Position numbers and translations under genes: made by a program. From an uncultured Anaerolineae bacterium (GTDB lineage Bacteria > Chloroflexota > Anaerolineae > Promineifilales > Promineifilaceae), in contig CAJQMR010000026.1 in assembly GCA_905479495.1 (NCBI GenBank), positions 1 through 64,000 on the forward strand: a DNA stretch of 64,000 bases. The letters are read 5' to 3'. The notes under the pieces are model-generated. The model saw only the letters and a list, made by a program, of their open reading frames with translations, made no database searches and was not told the origin of the DNA. Below are positions 9,213 to 17,461 of the stretch, one piece after another (within the stretch, counting starts at the first letter, position 1; each line of letters begins with the position of its first letter).

Positions 9213-10985
9213 TCATTTAGGATGTGGTTGAAAATGAGCGATTTCCTCAGCGTCTGGAATTAAAAACACGGTGATTAATTCATCTTGATAAACAGGTTGC
9301 CCAATTTGATTATTAAGTGTTAAAGAAACTGATGAGACTGTTCCTTCTTCATCTTCAATAGTGTGGTGCAGAACAACGTAGCCGATGTTATTTTGGGTGA
9401 GGGTTGAAATGTCCTCTTGGGTGGTGAGGTTTGTAACAATTTCTTGGCGTAGATCGACGATTTCTTGTGGTGTACGGTAAGCGTGTCCACCGACGATGGG
9501 ATGTTGATGCACCGTTTGGTACAACATGTAATACTTTTCGCCCCGATAATTGTTAACGGGCATGTCTAAAATGGCAACTGAACGTGAGTCTTTGGCTATT
9601 TCTGACATGTATGCGGGGACTTCTGTACTGAGTAAAGGCCAGCTGGTTTGAAAGGTGCTATCAATTAGAATGAGCGTAAGCACGATGGTGGCGACTCCGG
9701 CTTGTATAAACGGCCGTTTCCATTTCAATAACAAATATCTCAGCCCGTACCCTGCTAAAATCATAAGGGAAAACATTGTCGTAAAGTGCAGCCTGGCTGG
9801 TGTGCGTCCCCATTCCAAAAACGGGATTTTTGTAGCCAGAAAATAGGGTAGGAAAATATAACGTTCGTCTGCCAAAAGTTGTATCTGCCCCCCCAAACGT
9901 AAAATTGGCCCTAACGCTAAAATGGCGGTGGCCATAGCTACCAGTAACCAAAGGGCAACGCTGGGAATACGATTCCGTTCATGCCAAACGCCGATGCCCG
10001 CCAGGATGAGCGTTATCCACCCAGCGTAAACTTGTGCCTCGGATGCGCTGTATCCCCAATTGTGGATATTGTCTGAAAAAGTATGCAGCGGAGCAGATAT
10101 GCGCGTAAGAATGTGTCCGGGTGGAGGTACAAATAGGGCCAGCGCATCAGCTGAAAATTCGGCAATTCCGCCAGACTGATACCAGGTTAAGTCTCCCTGT
10201 GTTGCTGTGTTAAGGAGCGGCCACACAAGCGGAATGACAATGAGGGCGGCAATGCCAAAAGCGATGCCTAGAGACGTCAACATTGGTCTGGATAAAAAGT
10301 GCTGGCGGTTGGAGAAGAAAAAATATAGCAAGAGAAGTAAAGTAACTGGTGCGGCAAAGTAGGCCAGCGGCATCAAATCGACAGTGGCTGCGAGACTGAG
10401 GGCCAATCCAAGCCAGATGCCCCGCTGCCATGACGGCCGTTTCCAAACACGCCACAAGCTCCACACCAACAGTGGATATTGATAAGTGATTTGTTGGGTA
10501 TAGTGCCCGTATAAGACGTGCATCGTGCGATTGGGGAAAAAGGCAAAAATGGCACCGGTCACAACGGCAGTTGCTTTGTGGTCTGTTAATTCCAATATGA
10601 GTAGTGAGCTAAATAGCCAGGTGAGGACATACGATATAAATATATGGGCATTGTATGTTGCCGTTAAAGAGCTACCGAAGTGAATCGCAATCATCGGTAT
10701 AAACCGCGACCAAGCCATCGCCGTTAAGAGAGGATGTTCGACATAAATAGGGTGGAACAGGTAGGTTAGCTCTGCTGGCGATTGGTGTAGGGTGAAAATG
10801 GCGTAGTCGAACCACCAGGCGAACCAGGCATGCTCTAAACTATCGGCGAATTTAAAGCCAGGTACATGGGTTTGCCAATTGAAGATGAGTGGGTAGGTGA
10901 AAACGGCCGTAACCACAACCGCAATTGCACCAACAAATAAGGCAAACTTCCACCGGGATGTTTGTGACACTTCAGCCATAAGCAT
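9213..10985 (-). CDS. Polytopic membrane protein of a glycan locus (GT-C/YfhO-like)
   Basis: The 590-residue protein has about 10-12 membrane helices, a large first extracytoplasmic loop with 'SLEHAWFAWWFDYAIF' and 'HPIYVEHPLLTAMAWSRFIPM', and a soluble C-terminal part from about residue 460 ('SVAILDMPVNNYRGEKYYMLY'). That C-terminal pattern is common in YfhO/GT-C-like membrane proteins of Chloroflexota. No catalytic residue can be assigned with confidence. The 117-bp gap downstream separates it from the GT2 operon, and it is the first gene after the terminator of the kinase gene, so it may have its own promoter. Confidence 0.7.
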   Translation of the reverse strand: MLMAEVSQTSRWKFALFVGAIAVVVTAVFTYPLIFNWQTHVPGFKFADSLEHAWFAWWFDYAIFTLHQSPAELTYLFHPIYVEHPLLTAMAWSRFIPMIAIHFGSSLTATYNAHIFISYVLTWLFSSLLILELTDHKATAVVTGAIFAFFPNRTMHVLYGHYTQQITYQYPLLVWSLWRVWKRPSWQRGIWLGLALSLAATVDLMPLAYFAAPVTLLLLLYFFFSNRQHFLSRPMLTSLGIAFGIAALIVIPLVWPLLNTATQGDLTWYQSGGIAEFSADALALFVPPPGHILTRISAPLHTFSDNIHNWGYSASEAQVYAGWITLILAGIGVWHERNRIPSVALWLLVAMATAILALGPILRLGGQIQLLADERYIFLPYFLATKIPFLEWGRTPARLHFTTMFSLMILAGYGLRYLLLKWKRPFIQAGVATIVLTLILIDSTFQTSWPLLSTEVPAYMSEIAKDSRSVAILDMPVNNYRGEKYYMLYQTVHQHPIVGGHAYRTPQEIVDLRQEIVTNLTTQEDISTLTQNNIGYVVLHHTIEDEEGTVSSVSLTLNNQIGQPVYQDELITVFLIPDAEEIAHFQPHPK

Positions 10986-11084
10986 TTAGTTTAGTGTGAC
11001 AAGACCATTTTTTGCATAGTCAATAAGGTTGGTTTACCAGGATTTAAACACGACTTTGACAAAAATGTAGCATATATTGCCCAT

Positions 11085-11122
11085 AAAATGAAAAGACCCA
11101 GGTACTATTGCACCTGAGTCTT
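11085..11122 (-). terminator. Rho-independent terminator after the CpsD-like gene
   Basis: Arms AAGACCCAGGT (11093-11103) and ACCTGAGTCTT (11112-11122) pair with one mismatch. Read on the minus strand, the hairpin is followed by TTTTCATTTTATG. It lies about 60 bp beyond the stop of the minus-strand tyrosine kinase gene. Confidence 0.75.
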
Positions 11123-11184
11123 CCAAAATGGCGTAGTTTTTAGGCACTATTCAGAATTAGAATAGCTCATTTGTGGATGGCAAG

Positions 11185-11829
11185 CTAACCGTAATATGCT
11201 TCCATTGAACTGTCCACCGGCGCATTGGTCAAGGTGGCACCGATGATTTTGACATGGGCTTTTTCCAAAATCTCTTTAGCCCGTTCGGCGTGTTCGCGGC
11301 GAGTTTTTCCGGCACTCAGTACCAGCAGCACGCCATTGACCTTGGCTCCCAAAACGGCCGCATCCGTGACCGCATTGACTGGCGGCGCGTCAAACAGAAT
11401 GATGTCTGCCTTTTCTTGCAGTCGGGCGATAAGTTGATCTACCTGTGGCGTGCCTAAAATGTCTGCTGGATTAGGTGGTTTGGTGCCTGCCGTTAATAGC
11501 CACAAGTTTTCTACGGCCGTTTCTTGCAGCACCGGCTCATCATTGTGCAAAATGGCATCGGTAAAGCCCGGTTCTGCGGGCCTGTCAAAGAGTGTGTGCA
11601 GCGACGGCCGTCGCAAGTCACAATCCACCAAGACCGTTTTACGGCCGCTTTGGGCCATCGTGACCGCCAGATTGGCCACTGTGCTGCTTTTTCCATCGCC
11701 CATCCCTGGCGAAGTTACCACCAGCGAGCGCAAAGGAGACTCTAAACTATAAAAAGAAAGATTCGTCCGCAGCGTACGAAACGCCTCGCTCAACGGCGAA
11801 CGCGGGTTGGTAATTGTCACTAAATCCAT
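11185..11829 (-). CDS. CpsD/CapB-family bacterial tyrosine kinase
   Basis: This 214-residue cytoplasmic P-loop protein has Walker A 'PGMGDGKSS' (about 41-49), Walker A' 'VLVDCDLRRP' (67-75) and Walker B 'IILFDAPP' (143-150), the BY-kinase set. 'SEAFRTLRTNLSF' near the N-terminus is the oligomerisation motif. The usual C-terminal tyrosine cluster is reduced to 'MEAYYG', so only two tyrosines are available for trans-phosphorylation. BY-kinases work with a separate Wzz-type activator to control polymer length and export; two such proteins are encoded just upstream. The catalytic and activator parts are on separate genes, as in Firmicutes. Confidence 0.9.
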   Translation of the reverse strand: MDLVTITNPRSPLSEAFRTLRTNLSFYSLESPLRSLVVTSPGMGDGKSSTVANLAVTMAQSGRKTVLVDCDLRRPSLHTLFDRPAEPGFTDAILHNDEPVLQETAVENLWLLTAGTKPPNPADILGTPQVDQLIARLQEKADIILFDAPPVNAVTDAAVLGAKVNGVLLVLSAGKTRREHAERAKEILEKAHVKIIGATLTNAPVDSSMEAYYG

Positions 11830-11927
11830 AATTCACCTAAACTTTTCACTTATCATTGGGCAAGGCAGATGGAGACTCGCCCATTTGTTTGGCAAGGGTT
11901 TTACCCTCTTGTCTCACCCCTACCGAT

Positions 11928-11955
11928 TTACTGAATACTGACCACCGATCACTGT
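11928..11955. repeat. 'ACTGAATACTGACCAC' intergenic repeat overlapping a stop codon
   Basis: TTACTGAATACTGACC followed by ACCGATCACTG. On the minus strand it reads CAGTGATCGG..CAGTATTCAGTAA, and its first bases supply the final Gln and TGA stop of the Wzz-like gene at 11949. Related copies are at 34207, 45850 and 63551. Confidence 0.6.
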
Positions 11956-12599
11956 CCCGGAATTCGCCCCACCACGGGAATCTCCAGATACCGCTCTACA
12001 TCTTCAGCGCGGCGCACCACGCCAGATTCAATCCACTCCAGGACAAAGATAACGATGATGCCCAGCAGCACGCCAAATACAGCGCCTGCGGCCGTATTTA
12101 CATTCACATTGGGTGTTACACCGACAACCTTGGGATCATCCTGAAACTCAATCGTGATACGATCTGCCTGGAGATTCCGGTCATTGTCCTCGTTTTGCCA
12201 TTGGATGAGCAGATTGCCCCAGGTGCGGGCAATATCATTGGCCAGATCGGGGTCTGTATTTTCTACATTTAGCTGGACAATCAGCCCCAATCGATCTGAG
12301 GCAACTGTAACATCCCCCAACAACTCGTCAGCTTTCATATCTAGCTGCAAGCTGTTGATGACCCGTTGGGCACGGTAGCTGCTGTGCAGCCATTGCTCAT
12401 AATTCCCCAGTAATTCACGTGCTGCCTGTGACTGGCCGTAATCTTTTCGTGCCGGACTGACTAACAGTTTTAAACTGGATTCATATTCAACGGGTTGAAT
12501 GCGACTGAAACCATAAGCGGCTCCAGCTGTTAGCACAGCCAACAAAATAATAATCCAGCCACGTCGTTTTAAAATTCTAAAGTAATCGCTTAATGCCAT
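11949..12599 (-). CDS. Wzz/YveK-like chain-length determinant protein
   Basis: The 216-residue protein has an N-terminal membrane helix (about 14-34, 'GWIIILLAVLTAGAAYGF'), an extracytoplasmic domain (about 40-165) and a second helix (about 168-190, 'AAGAVFGVLLGIIVIFVLEWI'), which is the Wzz/PCP topology. The C-terminal tail 'RRAEDVERYLEIPVVGRIPG' is the usual start of the cytoplasmic link to the kinase. It should act as membrane activator of the adjacent BY-kinase and as length regulator of the polysaccharide. The stop codon lies in an intergenic repeat. A second, diverged copy is encoded immediately upstream. Confidence 0.85.
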   Translation of the reverse strand: MALSDYFRILKRRGWIIILLAVLTAGAAYGFSRIQPVEYESSLKLLVSPARKDYGQSQAARELLGNYEQWLHSSYRAQRVINSLQLDMKADELLGDVTVASDRLGLIVQLNVENTDPDLANDIARTWGNLLIQWQNEDNDRNLQADRITIEFQDDPKVVGVTPNVNVNTAAGAVFGVLLGIIVIFVLEWIESGVVRRAEDVERYLEIPVVGRIPGQ

Positions 12600-12678
12600 A
12601 ATTTTTATTCACTTTCTGATGCTTGCCAGGGGTGTGAATATGGTAAGAAGACCATTCACTTATCCCCTCGCTACGAAA

Positions 12679-13353
12679 TCAATCCTTTGGGATTTCACCT
12701 AAAATGGCAAATCCCATCGCTTCTGCTTCTTCCCGGCTGCGAATGGTTGGGTCCAGGTACTCCACCAGCAGCGCCAGACCCAGCCCGGCAGCGATGCCGA
12801 GGGCAATACGCAAGGGAATGTCCACCAGGCTGCTCAGGCTGCGTGGCAGCGGGGTCACAACGGGTTCGTCAAGTAAAACAAGCACGGCCGTTTCTCCTCC
12901 AAGTTGCGGTAAAGCATCAGCATTTTGCTCACTCAGCACCGTAATGGCCGCGTCTATGATGTGGCCCAACGTTTCGGCATCACTATGCTGGATGAAGAGC
13001 TGGAGCTTGCTGCGCACGTTATCGGCACTAACGCTAAAGCTGCCGGGGGCCACAGCCATGTTTTCTTGAGCGAGCTGGTTGGAAACGGCCGTCTTAAAGG
13101 TCCCGCTCACCGCCCAATCCGTCAGCCCATTCACAATATATTCCGAGCCAAGCCAGTTGTAATAGCGATCTTCATCCACTAGTTCCGCTCCGGGGCTGGG
13201 AGATTGAGCCACGATAAAGTTGACGCCTACGTTAAAGCCAGGCGCAGGCGGTGGTTGATACGTCACGGCGCTGAATAGCGCCACCACCAACGGCGGAATC
13301 AACACGAGCAGCCAGCGTCGGCGAAAAATAGAATAAAATGCACGAAGTTCCAT
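12679..13353 (-). CDS. Second Wzz-like chain-length determinant protein
   Basis: The 224-residue protein has the same two-helix architecture as its neighbour: N-terminal helix about 15-30 ('LLVLIPPLVVALFSAV'), extracytoplasmic domain, second helix about 180-200 ('IPLRIALGIAAGLGLALLVEYL') and the tail 'DPTIRSREEAEAMGFAILGEIPKD', which matches the kinase-linking tail of Wzz proteins. It is clearly paralogous in layout to the 11949-12599 gene but very different in sequence. Two PCP proteins feeding one kinase suggests hetero-oligomers or two polymer lengths. It starts 6 bp after the stop of the GT87 gene. Confidence 0.8.
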   Translation of the reverse strand: MELRAFYSIFRRRWLLVLIPPLVVALFSAVTYQPPPAPGFNVGVNFIVAQSPSPGAELVDEDRYYNWLGSEYIVNGLTDWAVSGTFKTAVSNQLAQENMAVAPGSFSVSADNVRSKLQLFIQHSDAETLGHIIDAAITVLSEQNADALPQLGGETAVLVLLDEPVVTPLPRSLSSLVDIPLRIALGIAAGLGLALLVEYLDPTIRSREEAEAMGFAILGEIPKD

Positions 13354-13359
13354 AATTTA

Positions 13360-14508
13360 TTACTGTGCTTTTTGCAGTCGAAAGTAGGCCAAAAAATAAG
13401 TGAATGCCAAAGCAATAGGTAGCCAATAAGCCTGTAACTCACTAATGTTGAAAGTTCGTTGATAGATTGCGCCTAAATTAATGGCAATGAGCAAGGCTGT
13501 CCACCCAACAGCTTCTAATCGATTGTACCGCCCTTCTACTATCCAGATAAATATTTGCAGCAGCGGCAGCAATAATACAATAACATCATAGCTCCAACCA
13601 AACGGTGCCGTTATGACAGAAATGAGTACCGTGCCCTGCACCCAGAGAGCCAAGTCAAACCGTTTCCGATAATGCCACCATAGCCAAACAGTTACTGGCA
13701 AAATAACAATGCCCATTAGCTTTGCCCAGTGCCAGCCAAAGGCGTAAGCTAAAATGCCACCCAGTGTTGGTGTTTCCCAGGCAAGCAGGCTACCCTGGCT
13801 GACGGTTTGCGTGTAATCTGTTAAAAAAGACGGCCGTAACGCAAAAACAACCGCCGTTAATGCCACGATTGCCACAATTAGCCCAGCCAACACACGGTAA
13901 TCTCGTCGCGTCCAAAGCAGGTGCAGAAAAATAACGGGCAAAGTCAGATAAACCAGGTGTGGTTTAACCAAAGTTAGTACCAGGCACAACCCGGCTACTA
14001 AAAGCTGATCGCGTTTGGTAAAAAACAAAAAGCCAGCCAGACCCATAAACACCAGAGTGTTCACCTGTCCCATCAAAAATGCAATAAGAGTGGGCAGAAA
14101 CAATAGGCTTATAATCGGAGCAAGCTGGCTCCACCGCTGGCTGCGAACTTGCGTGGCCAGAGTTTTCCATACCAGAATGGATCCTGTAAAAACAAGGGTA
14201 ATGTTCGTAAGCAGCCACAGCCAGGATGCGCGGGCAAAGGGAACGGCCGTATAGGGCAATAACAACGCTAAAAGCCAGGGTGGATTCCAGGTAACCACCG
14301 CATAATCTGGCCCCCAGCCTGTTTGCTCTTTTTCTACCTGCAGCAATTGTTCCGCATCGGCAAAATTCTTAGACTGGGACAATAGGCGTGCGGCGCTCCA
14401 ATAGGCACGAAAATCCCTCCCTCCAAGGGTGGTCGGAACCGGAACCGGCCCAACAAAAACGAAGAGGAAAAGAATAATCAAGAGTCCGGCTGAAAGATAT
14501 TTAATCAA
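13360..14508 (-). CDS. GT87 (DUF2029) family membrane glycosyltransferase
   Basis: This 382-residue membrane protein has about ten helices. 'DFRAYWSAARLL' (about 33-44) follows the first helix; this acidic element in the first extracytoplasmic loop is typical of GT87 (DUF2029) GT-C mannosyltransferases. 'TWNPPWLLALLLPYTAVPF' is the common second landmark. Enzymes of this type use polyprenyl-phospho-sugar donors at the outer face of the membrane, possibly that made by the GT2 at 5704-6453. It sits between the GT4 and the Wzz genes on the same strand. Confidence 0.82.
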   Translation of the reverse strand: MIKYLSAGLLIILFLFVFVGPVPVPTTLGGRDFRAYWSAARLLSQSKNFADAEQLLQVEKEQTGWGPDYAVVTWNPPWLLALLLPYTAVPFARASWLWLLTNITLVFTGSILVWKTLATQVRSQRWSQLAPIISLLFLPTLIAFLMGQVNTLVFMGLAGFLFFTKRDQLLVAGLCLVLTLVKPHLVYLTLPVIFLHLLWTRRDYRVLAGLIVAIVALTAVVFALRPSFLTDYTQTVSQGSLLAWETPTLGGILAYAFGWHWAKLMGIVILPVTVWLWWHYRKRFDLALWVQGTVLISVITAPFGWSYDVIVLLLPLLQIFIWIVEGRYNRLEAVGWTALLIAINLGAIYQRTFNISELQAYWLPIALAFTYFLAYFRLQKAQ

Positions 14509-14541
14509 ACTGTTCCTGTGAAAACTCGTAAATAAACGTGA

Positions 14542-15654
14542 TTACCTGCCCCTTTGCTGCATCTTTTCCTCAACAAAAGCCAGGATTTTTTGCTTAAATA
14601 GCTCACTGTCAAACTGTTTGGCATGGGCTTGAATCTCCTGGCTGTTCCAGGTTTTCGTTTCTAGTAGTTCAACCGCCTCGATGATAGCCTCAACAGTTTG
14701 CTGTTCAAAAAGGATGCCGGTTGTGCCAGGCACCACTGTTTCCAATGCGCCGCCTGCCGCGTAGGCAATGACAGGACGTCCAGCGGCCATTGCTTGCAAG
14801 GGAGCAATACCAAAATCTTCTTCGCCAGGGAACATAAAAGCACGGCATTTGGCCAGCAGGGTGGGCAGCTCTTCGTCTGGTACGTACCCCAGAAACTCAA
14901 CTGTGGGACCGGCCAGTGCTTCCAATCGTTCTCTGTCTCGACCGCTACCGGCAATGCGTAACGGCCGTTTCATTTTGTTAAACGCTTCAACTAAAATATC
15001 AATTCGACGGTATGGCACCAGCCGCCCCACCAGCAAATAATAATCTTCTACGTCGCTGCAAGGCGCAAAACGGCTCGTGTCCACCGGCGGGTAGATGATA
15101 GCTGATTCTCGCCGATACACTTTTTCGATTCGCCGACGGACTTCCTGCGAAATAGCCACGAAATGGTCCACTCTGTCGGCGGCTAGACGGTCCCATTGGC
15201 GCAAAAACGTGAGAAACGGTGGCAAAATTTTGCGTGCCAGCCAGCCCAACTGCTCTTGTTCCGCATATTGCTGGTAGCGCCAGACGTATCGTGTTGGCGT
15301 CAGGCAGTAGCAGATGTGCAAAGTCTCTGGCCCGGTAATGATGCCGTGACAAAAGCCGCTCTTGTTGCTGATCACCAAATCGTAGCCGCGCAGATCATGC
15401 TGCTCAAAAGAAAAAGGGTAGAGGGGGAAATATAGCTGCTGCTTACGATGAGAAAATGGTAGCTTATCAATAAAACTGGTGCGAATATCCCACTTTTGCC
15501 AATGGGCTGGCATCCGGTCTGGGGCATAAAGTGAGGTGTAAATGGGCGCGTCGGGAAAAAGTTCCACCAGCGTTTCCAGCACATCTTCTGCGCCGCCGAT
15601 CTGGTTCATCCAGTCATGAACAAGCGCCACTTTCAGAGAATGTGTCACCTTCAT
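14542..15654 (-). CDS. GT4 family glycosyltransferase
   Basis: The 370-residue protein has a GT-B fold. The N-terminal part 'VALVHDWMNQIGGAEDVLETLVELFPDAPIYT' (about 9-40) is the Glycosyltransf_4 acceptor domain. The C-terminal donor domain contains 'YYLLVGRLVPYRRIDILVEAF', 'EFLGYVPDEELPTLLAKC' and 'FPGEEDFGIAPLQAMAAGRPVIAYAAGGALE' (split here from one stretch), the EX7E-type motif with Gln in place of the second Glu. It retains a donor nucleotide-sugar in the cytoplasm. The 'GGAEDVLETL' start is common in mannosyl- or rhamnosyltransferases of EPS loci. Confidence 0.88.
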   Translation of the reverse strand: MKVTHSLKVALVHDWMNQIGGAEDVLETLVELFPDAPIYTSLYAPDRMPAHWQKWDIRTSFIDKLPFSHRKQQLYFPLYPFSFEQHDLRGYDLVISNKSGFCHGIITGPETLHICYCLTPTRYVWRYQQYAEQEQLGWLARKILPPFLTFLRQWDRLAADRVDHFVAISQEVRRRIEKVYRRESAIIYPPVDTSRFAPCSDVEDYYLLVGRLVPYRRIDILVEAFNKMKRPLRIAGSGRDRERLEALAGPTVEFLGYVPDEELPTLLAKCRAFMFPGEEDFGIAPLQAMAAGRPVIAYAAGGALETVVPGTTGILFEQQTVEAIIEAVELLETKTWNSQEIQAHAKQFDSELFKQKILAFVEEKMQQRGR

Positions 15655-15659
15655 CTGAT

Positions 15660-16334
15660 TTAGATGCCCAGGCGGTTCATGCGATCGGCCAGGGCGGCTT
15701 CTACTTCCAGGCTTTGCATGGCGTCATCTAACTGGTTGTCTAAACTGCTGGCCTGTACCTCCCAGGCGGCGTCGGCATGATCCAAACGGCTGCGGATGTT
15801 TTCGGCGGCGGTGGCGACTTCGCTATCCCCCTGACTCATCAACGAATCCAATGAGCGCATGGCTTTGGCGGACACTTCTTTCGATTTAGCCAGTTGGAGC
15901 AAGAAGCCCAATTCCTGCCGCTCCTGCTTGGCAATGGCCAGTCGCCCTTCCAGCTTGACTTTCACATCATCCAGCATTTCCAGGGCAGAGACTTGTTTTT
16001 CCAGCGAAGCATCATATGTTTTGATTAGTTCCATGGCCGACATGAATCGTTTTTGGGTAACCATTGCTTCGGTGCGTTTGCCTTGTTTTAAGAAGGTGTC
16101 GATGGCTAAATCAAACCTGGCTGCTTCATCAGCCAGACCTTCGCGGCGGCGGCGCGAGGTTTTTACCTGGGCATACATGGGGGAAATGGTTTGTGTAAAT
16201 TCTTCTAGCTCCCGCTCCGCCTGGCGAATATAGTCATCGTAAATGGAGAGATCGCTTTTTTGCAGAGCTTTATCGGCGGCTTCGTGCAGCCGCGCTTTAA
16301 ACAGGGTTCTGAGCTTTTGTAGTAATGAGGCCAT
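15660..16334 (-). CDS. PspA/IM30 family envelope-stress protein
   Basis: The 224-residue protein is almost entirely charged coiled coil. It begins with the amphipathic helix 'MASLLQKLRTLFKARLHEAADKAL' (split, residues 1-24), then 'IRQAERELEEFTQTISPMYAQVKTS', matching PspA/IM30 (Vipp1). Members bind damaged inner membrane and form ESCRT-III-like polymers. It lies 5 bp after the GT4 stop on the same strand but encodes a general function. The PspC-domain and LiaF-like genes upstream on this strand complete an envelope-stress group. It contains no ACGGCCGT. Confidence 0.85.
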   Translation of the reverse strand: MASLLQKLRTLFKARLHEAADKALQKSDLSIYDDYIRQAERELEEFTQTISPMYAQVKTSRRRREGLADEAARFDLAIDTFLKQGKRTEAMVTQKRFMSAMELIKTYDASLEKQVSALEMLDDVKVKLEGRLAIAKQERQELGFLLQLAKSKEVSAKAMRSLDSLMSQGDSEVATAAENIRSRLDHADAAWEVQASSLDNQLDDAMQSLEVEAALADRMNRLGI

Positions 16335-16375
16335 GCAGGCGATTATACTGAGTTAAGGGAAGCAGAGGCAAAAAA

Positions 16376-16416
16376 ACGGCCGTTTCCACCAAAATTGTGG
16401 GGAAACGGCCGTTTCG
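16376..16416 (-). terminator. Hairpin built from two ACGGCCGT palindromes
   Basis: AAACGGCCGTTTCCAC and GTGGGGAAACGGCCGTTT form a long stem with one bulged G. It lies between the PspC-domain gene (stop at 16465) and pspA (start at 16334). A short A-run borders it on the left, which becomes a T-run on the minus strand, so it can act as the terminator of the PspC gene. Confidence 0.6.
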
Positions 16417-16464
16417 AGGGTTTGTCTGGCGTCAGGAGATGAAAAAAGCCAGACCGTTCTTGCT

Positions 16465-16704
16465 TTAGTTAATGACGATTTCTTCTTCGTCAAAAGCATG
16501 GGCTTTGGCTACTGGCTCTTCATCGGTGGGCATCAAGACCCACAGGATGAGATAGGCCAAAATACCATGTCCGCCGCCTAGCGCCAACAAAACAAAAACC
16601 AGACGTACAATGACGGGATCGATGTCTAGGTAATTGGCGATACCACTGCATACGCCCCCAACCATTTCATCATGTGTATTACGGACTAATTTTTTGTTAC
16701 TCAT
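16465..16704 (-). CDS. PspC domain membrane protein
   Basis: The 79-residue protein is a single PspC domain: 'KKLVRNTHDEMVGGVCSGIANYLDIDP' (split) followed by hydrophobic 'VIVRLVFVLLALGGGHGILAYLILWVLMP'. The start is the ATG at 16704, set by GGAGG eight bases upstream; the longer GTG frame would absorb this ribosome-binding site. PspC domains sense envelope stress and partner PspA or LiaF-type proteins. The tail 'DEEPVAKAHAFDEEEIVIN' is acidic. It lies between the LiaF-like gene (16826-17344) and pspA. Confidence 0.85.
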   Translation of the reverse strand: MSNKKLVRNTHDEMVGGVCSGIANYLDIDPVIVRLVFVLLALGGGHGILAYLILWVLMPTDEEPVAKAHAFDEEEIVIN

Positions 16705-16825
16705 TTTCAATACCTCCACACAGTTGTGTTAATTAACCTTTTTGGTTGACAATTTTTTTGATTGCTTGTCTCTTTGACACACACTATTACGTGGCAGGTT
16801 TGAAAAGGTTTCAGCTAAAATTGAA

Positions 16826-17344
16826 TTACAGTTTTTCCTTGGGGATTTGCTGACGGCGACGTGGCAGCATCATCCAAAGGCCCAGCCCAATAAGGGCAAT
16901 GGGCCAGTAGCGGCCCAGGCCGCCTAATCCATTAAAGAATGCGCCGAAAATAAAGAACATCACGGCACTGATGAGCAAAAGGCGACTCCCTTCTCGCCAA
17001 GAAGCACGCCGTCGGTGGCCTAAGAGCCCGGCCAGTATCAGGCCAATGCCCACAAACCCTGGAATCAAGGTCCAGATGTAAGCCCAGCTTTCCCAGGTGT
17101 TGGTGAGATTTTGCACATACAAGATGCTGCCAATGCCCGAGACAATGCTGCCAGGAATAGCCAATGCCGGACTGCCTAACACCGCGCTGAGAATCAGCAG
17201 CACGCCCACCGAAACAATGATCAGTGGCCACTGGCGACCAATGTCCAGGTTAAATGCCAGGCCGGGAAAAAGTTGAATCACCAAAAAAAGGAGACCCACT
17301 AAAATCAAAATTGTGCCAATGATGATTGAACTACGCTTGTGCAT
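16826..17344 (-). CDS. LiaF/DUF5668-like membrane protein
   Basis: This 172-residue protein consists of about five or six short hydrophobic helices with the repeated pattern 'IIIGTILILVGLLFLV' and 'RYWPIALIGLGLWMMLPRR'. The 'WPLIIVSVGVLLI' and 'WPIALIGLG' repeats are the hallmark of LiaI/LiaF-like transmembrane regions (DUF5668). The ATG at 17344 is preferred because GGAGG lies eight bases upstream; the longer reading from 17359 starts at a TTG within that site. The function is inferred: a stress-sensing partner of the neighbouring PspC-domain protein. Confidence 0.75.
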   Translation of the reverse strand: MHKRSSIIIGTILILVGLLFLVIQLFPGLAFNLDIGRQWPLIIVSVGVLLILSAVLGSPALAIPGSIVSGIGSILYVQNLTNTWESWAYIWTLIPGFVGIGLILAGLLGHRRRASWREGSRLLLISAVMFFIFGAFFNGLGGLGRYWPIALIGLGLWMMLPRRRQQIPKEKL

Positions 17345-17461
17345 AATATTTTCCTCCAACTTCTTTTCAGTATACCCGAACGGCCGTTTGTGTTAAACTC
17401 ATTCGCTGAATTTCAACCCAAGCATGTGGTTGCCTAGCTTTGCCCAAACCAGGAGTAAACT

